Source: Bordetella bronchialis
Lineage (GTDB): Bacteria; Pseudomonadota; Gammaproteobacteria; Burkholderiales; Burkholderiaceae_B
Length of the DNA stretch: 64,000 nt
Assembly (NCBI RefSeq): GCF_001676705.1
Contig: NZ_CP016170.1
Location: forward strand, 2,976,001 to 3,040,000
Reading direction: 5' to 3'
The first letter of the stretch is position 1. Each line of letters begins with the position of its first letter. Shown piece by piece: positions 60,852 to 64,000 of the stretch. Under the pieces are notes generated by a model that worked only from the letters and a program-made list of their open reading frames with translations, ran no database searches and had not been told where the DNA came from. The translations under genes were made by a program, and so were the position numbers.

Positions 60852-61754
60852 ATGATGAACACTCCCGCCCTGCAAAGCCCTGCCCTGCGCTACTTCCTGG
60901 AAGTCGTCCGCTGCGGATCCGTCACGGACGCCGCCGAACGCCTGGAGGTCGCGCCCTCCGCCGTCAGCCGCCAGATCGCGCGCCTGGAACGGGAGATGGA
61001 CACGCTGCTGTTCGAACGGCGCGCGCGCGGCATGGTGCCCAACGCGGCGGGCGAGCTGCTGGCCGCGCATGCCAAGCGCGTCCGCCAGGACCTGGACCGC
61101 CTGGGCAGCGATATCCTGGCCCTGCGCGGGGTACGCCAGGGGCAGATCCGCCTGGTCGGCACCGAAGGGTATGCCTTCGGTTTCATCCCCGCGCTGATCG
61201 CCTCCTTCCGGCGCGAATACACAGGCATCCGCTTCTCGCTGGAGGCCGTGTCGCAGCAGGACATCCCGCGCCGCATCCGCGACGGCGAGGCGGACATCGG
61301 CCTGACCTTGAGCCTGACTTCCGAACGCGACATCCGTGTGGAGCTGCGCACGCCCGCCCCCGTCATGGCCGTGCTGGCGCCGGATCATCCCCTGGCCGGC
61401 AAACGTACGCTGTCGCTGGCGCAACTGGTCCCCTACCCGCTGGCGCTGCCGGACCGCGCCTCGACCCTGCGCCAATTGCTGGAGATCTCCTGCAGCCGCC
61501 AGCAACTGGTCTACGAGCCGGCCTTCACCAGCCGCCACCTGGATGCGCTGATCACCTTCGCGGCGGAATCCGGCGGCGTAACCTTTTGCGGGGAGCTCGC
61601 GGTACGCGGCCGCCTCAAGCGCGGCGAGGTCGTATGCGTGCCGCTGCGCGACCGCGAAATGAACGAGCGGCACTTCGAAGTCCAGACCCTAGCCGGCCGC
61701 CCGCTGCCGGAGGCCTGCAAGGCCTTCATTGCCCACCTGAAGAAGGTGATATAA
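60852..61754 (+). CDS. LysR-family regulator, DsdC-like position
   Basis: The 300-residue protein begins MMNTPALQSPALRYFLEVVR and has the LysR HTH (AAERLEVAPSAVSRQIARLE). The binding domain (GQIRLVGTEGYAFGFIPALI, GELAVRGRLKRGEVVCVPLR) looks like the CysB/CbbR-type fold. The 244-bp gap to the divergent dsdA start suits a LysR regulator of the D-serine run, though sequence alone does not show orthology to DsdC. Confidence 0.9.
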   Translation: MMNTPALQSPALRYFLEVVRCGSVTDAAERLEVAPSAVSRQIARLEREMDTLLFERRARGMVPNAAGELLAAHAKRVRQDLDRLGSDILALRGVRQGQIRLVGTEGYAFGFIPALIASFRREYTGIRFSLEAVSQQDIPRRIRDGEADIGLTLSLTSERDIRVELRTPAPVMAVLAPDHPLAGKRTLSLAQLVPYPLALPDRASTLRQLLEISCSRQQLVYEPAFTSRHLDALITFAAESGGVTFCGELAVRGRLKRGEVVCVPLRDREMNERHFEVQTLAGRPLPEACKAFIAHLKKVI

Positions 61755-61757
61755 GAC

Positions 61758-61812
61758 GGGGCCCGACGGCATCGGCCCCCACCGGCCAAGACAGGGGCCG
61801 GCCCCCCCTGGA
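61758..61812. terminator. GC-rich dyads in convergent gap
   Basis: GGGGCC-N10-GGCCCC (61758-61779) and a perfect GGGGCCGGCCCC palindrome (61794-61805) lie in the gap between the convergent LysR and ChrB-type genes. They may act as a bidirectional transcription stop, but there is no T-run. Confidence 0.35.
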
Positions 61813-61864
61813 AGCGCGCCCGGGCGCTGACGCAGCGTTCGGCTCGGCGCCCGGCCGCGCGCCG

Positions 61865-62320
61865 CTACATTCTGGGCGGCCAGGCGTGCGTCTCGTCCTG
61901 GCAGGACCTGCACCAGGCATAGAGCGCGTCGTACATCACCATGCCGTGGTCGAGCATCTCGCGGTCGTCCGCATACAGGTGCGAAAGGCCCAGCGAGATC
62001 GCATACAGCCCTCCCGATTGGGGCGTCAGGTCCAGGCGCGAAGTATCCGCGCCCCGGACGATGCCGGCCAGCCGCTGCAAGGCGGGATCGTCGCCCAGGC
62101 CGTATTTGCGCAGGAAGGCGTCGAAGCTGCATTGCTCGCCCACGTGGGTGAGCTCCACGCCGGGAATGTCGTAGGGAATCGCGCCGGTCTCCTCGGCGAT
62201 GCGCAGTACGTCAGGCGGTGCAACGTAAAGGAATTCGGGCGTGTCGTCGACGAAGCGCGCGATCAGCCAGGGGCAGGCGATACGGTCGATCTTGGGATGT
62301 TCCCTTGTGATCCATTTCAT
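61865..62320 (-). CDS. ChrB-type chromate resistance protein
   Basis: The 151-residue protein matches the ChrB C-terminal domain: WITREHPKIDRIACPWLIAR, FLYVAPPDVLRIAEETGAIP, GVELTHVGEQCSFDAFLRKY. GGAGG precedes the ATG at 62320; an in-frame TTG at 62332 is unlikely. The family is associated with chromate sensing and resistance. It is the last gene of the chr run, 27 bp after chrA. Confidence 0.88.
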   Translation of the reverse strand: MKWITREHPKIDRIACPWLIARFVDDTPEFLYVAPPDVLRIAEETGAIPYDIPGVELTHVGEQCSFDAFLRKYGLGDDPALQRLAGIVRGADTSRLDLTPQSGGLYAISLGLSHLYADDREMLDHGMVMYDALYAWCRSCQDETHAWPPRM

Positions 62321-62347
62321 GATGACCTCCAATGGGTCGAACGCGGC

Positions 62348-63544
62348 TCAACGATGCAGCAGCGGGTAGGCGATCAGGCCGATCGCCGCGGCGGCAAGCA
62401 CGATGACCGGCTCCGGCAGCTTGAATCGCATCAGGACCGCGGCCGTTCCCACGGCCAGCAGGCCGGTGGGCAGGTCGACGATCGAACGCTGCGCCAGGAC
62501 GATGACCGCGCCGGTAATCGCGCCGACGGCGGCCGCGGTAACGCCGTCGACGAAGGCAAGAATGGCGGGCCGTTTGCCATACTTCTTGAAATACGGCGCC
62601 GGCAGGATGGTGAAGAGATAGCAAGGCAGGAAGGTGGCGGCCGCGGCGACGCAGGCGCCCGGAAATCCGGCGACTAGGTAGCCGATAAAGCCGACGGTGA
62701 TCACCACGGGACCCGGCGTGATCATGGCCACGGCCACCGCGTCGACGAACTGCTTGTCGTTGAGCCAATGCAGCTCCGTCACCACGCCGCCGTAGAGAAA
62801 CGGCACGATGGCCAGCCCCGAGCCGAACACGAAGGCCCCGGCCTTGGCGAAGAACACGCCGATCTGGGCCAGCAGCGGCCAATCGATCATGCCGACGGTG
62901 GCGCCGGCCGCGGGCAGGGAAACGGCCGCCATCATGGGCAACCTGCCTTGCCGCAGCCATTTCGGCGGCGCCCGCCATAGCCAGGCCAGCACGCCGGCGG
63001 CCAGGAACAGCCAGGCCATCTCCGATTCCGTGATGACGGTCACAACGGCCAGCACGAGATAGACGATCCGGAGCAGCCAGTCCTTGCCGACGCTCTTGGT
63101 GGTGAGCCTATAGGCGCTGATCGCGATGATGCCGATGACGGCGGCGCCTACCCCGTAGAACACCGATTGCATCCACGCCAGGCCGCCGTAGCGCACGTAG
63201 GCCCATCCCAGCGCGACGACCATCGCGAAGGATGGCAGCACGAAGGCGATGCCGACCATGGTCGCGCCGGCGACCCGGTAATGCACATAGCCCAGATAGA
63301 TCGCCAATTGCGCGGCCAGCGGACCGGGCGCGAGTTGCGCCAGCGCCAGTCCTTCCTTGTAGTCGGCGTCGCCGATCCACTTGCGCGATTCGACCAGGTC
63401 CCGGTGCATATAGCCGGCCAAGGCGACCGGCCCGCCGAAACCCATCGCGCCCAGGCGGAGAAAGTACCGGACGAGCTGCCATAGGGTGTAGCCGGCGCCG
63501 TCTTGCGGGGCCGTCTCGCCGGCCCTTGTGGAAGTGGGGTTCAT
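62348..63544 (-). CDS. chrA: ChrA chromate transporter
   Basis: The 398-residue membrane protein has two homologous CHR halves. The first contains FLRLGAMGFGGPVALAGYMH and LALAQLAPGPLAAQLAIYLG; the second FAKAGAFVFGSGLAIVPFLY and AVAMITPGPVVITVGFIGYL. This is the arrangement of two-domain ChrA efflux pumps that export chromate. The ATG at 63544 is preferred; a longer frame upstream overlaps the next gene. It stands between two ChrB-type genes. Confidence 0.94.
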   Translation of the reverse strand: MNPTSTRAGETAPQDGAGYTLWQLVRYFLRLGAMGFGGPVALAGYMHRDLVESRKWIGDADYKEGLALAQLAPGPLAAQLAIYLGYVHYRVAGATMVGIAFVLPSFAMVVALGWAYVRYGGLAWMQSVFYGVGAAVIGIIAISAYRLTTKSVGKDWLLRIVYLVLAVVTVITESEMAWLFLAAGVLAWLWRAPPKWLRQGRLPMMAAVSLPAAGATVGMIDWPLLAQIGVFFAKAGAFVFGSGLAIVPFLYGGVVTELHWLNDKQFVDAVAVAMITPGPVVITVGFIGYLVAGFPGACVAAAATFLPCYLFTILPAPYFKKYGKRPAILAFVDGVTAAAVGAITGAVIVLAQRSIVDLPTGLLAVGTAAVLMRFKLPEPVIVLAAAAIGLIAYPLLHR

Positions 63545-63602
63545 GGGGTGCTCGTCCAAGCGTCGGGTGGGCCGTTCGGGATGCGCCTTTGCCGTTCGCC
63601 GC

Positions 63603-64000
63603 CTAGGGTTTGCGGCCACCGGAGAAGTGCGCATGAAGGGAATCGAGTACCTTGCCGACCTCGGCCAGCAAGGCGTCGTCGTCCTGCAGGCGCTTGCGCG
63701 CGCCGGCCAGCATGGCTTCGAAGCCGGCGGCTTCGGGCACGGGCGCCCCGCCGACATCCAGCACGTGGACCAGGGTGGCCAGATGCGCCAGGCCACGGTC
63801 TTCGCACAAGCCGAAGCTGGCCAACAGGACCTCGAAAGACACGCGATCTCCCACGTGGGTGAAGGTGGCGCCGTCGAAATCGAAGCCCAGCGCATCGTCC
63901 GGGCAGCCGCGCGGGTCATCGAGCCACAGAAAGCGGGCGGCCGGGTCGATGAAGCGCTGTATCAGCCAGGCGCAGGCCACGCGATCCACCCACAGATGTT
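63603..64000 (-). CDS. ChrB-type protein, 5' end beyond window
   Basis: The frame runs from the window edge to a stop at 63603 without interruption. The first visible residues (HLWVDRVACAWLIQRFIDPA) match the ChrB C-terminal domain and its WVDRxACxWLIxRF core, and THVGDRVSFEVLLASFGL follows. A GTG at 63989 could be mistaken for the start, but the match extends upstream of it, so the gene continues past 64000. It precedes chrA by 58 bp and may hold the N-terminal regulatory half of a full ChrB. Confidence 0.85.
   Translation of the reverse strand, partial: HLWVDRVACAWLIQRFIDPAARFLWLDDPRGCPDDALGFDFDGATFTHVGDRVSFEVLLASFGLCEDRGLAHLATLVHVLDVGGAPVPEAAGFEAMLAGARKRLQDDDALLAEVGKVLDSLHAHFSGGRKP

Noticed and set aside
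1..64000. CRISPR array, tRNA or rRNA genes, complete insertion sequence
   Set aside because: I looked for regularly spaced repeats, rRNA-like stretches and transposase frames, and found none that hold up.

Overview
The window reads as chromosome of a high-GC betaproteobacterium of the Alcaligenaceae, most like Bordetella or Achromobacter. The main sign is the large number of Bug/TctC-type periplasmic receptors (nine here), most of them next to their own regulator and a small catabolic gene set. That layout is known from Bordetella and its relatives. No rRNA, tRNA, CRISPR array, integrase or complete insertion sequence was seen.

Layout. 1-10.8 kb: LysR regulator (cut by the window edge), TctC receptor, LeuC/LeuD-type isomerase, a second receptor, an orphan family-3 amino-acid receptor, then an XRE regulator divergent from an allantoinase/hydantoinase-like amidohydrolase and a MmgE/PrpD protein, closed by a LysR gene. 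10.8-18.6 kb: a stress block with a 34-residue membrane peptide, a MazEF-like toxin-antitoxin pair, an arsenic operon (arsR-arsC-arsH-MFS exporter, without ArsB or Acr3), and a copper operon (CopA ATPase, methyltransferase-like membrane protein, DUF2933 protein, Met-rich periplasmic protein). 18.6-21.4 kb: a serine beta-lactamase-like hydrolase and an outer-membrane protein.

21.8-34.4 kb: a class V aminotransferase, the only complete tripartite tricarboxylate transporter (tctC-tctB-tctA), a 1045-residue GlcD/GlcF-like fusion, a GntR regulator, then CoA-transferase, enoyl-CoA hydratase and TctC on the other strand, divergent from a second GntR gene with a palindromic operator. Between tctB and tctA lies the most unusual object here: a 272-bp element with a perfect 33-bp outer inverted repeat enclosing two further long hairpins and one tiny hairpin, with no unpaired base at the junction.

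34.4-49.3 kb: CsbD protein, LysR, cupin dioxygenase, TctC, short-chain dehydrogenase, then a minus-strand acyl-CoA catabolic run (MarR, HMG-CoA-lyase-like protein, acyl-CoA ligase, enoyl-CoA hydratase, TctC, CoA-transferase, enoyl-CoA hydratase, nitronate monooxygenase-like protein) facing another CoA-transferase and TctC, and a TetR gene. 49.4-53.1 kb: a small membrane protein and a GntR gene divergent from a carboxymuconolactone-decarboxylase-like protein, an amidohydrolase and TctC. 53.1-61.8 kb: aldo/keto reductase, LysR, and a minus-strand D-amino-acid set (dsdA, tctC, amidase, DadA-like dehydrogenase) divergent from a LysR gene. 61.8-64 kb: chromate resistance genes (ChrB-type, chrA, ChrB-type), the last cut by the window edge.

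Functionally, the chromosome here is a string of small regulator-receptor-enzyme modules that would sense and take up organic acids and activate them as CoA thioesters or deaminate them, interrupted by arsenic, copper and chromate resistance. Substrates cannot be named from sequence alone. Coordinates and reading frames were worked out by hand from the sequence; family names rest on recognised motifs, not on a database search.
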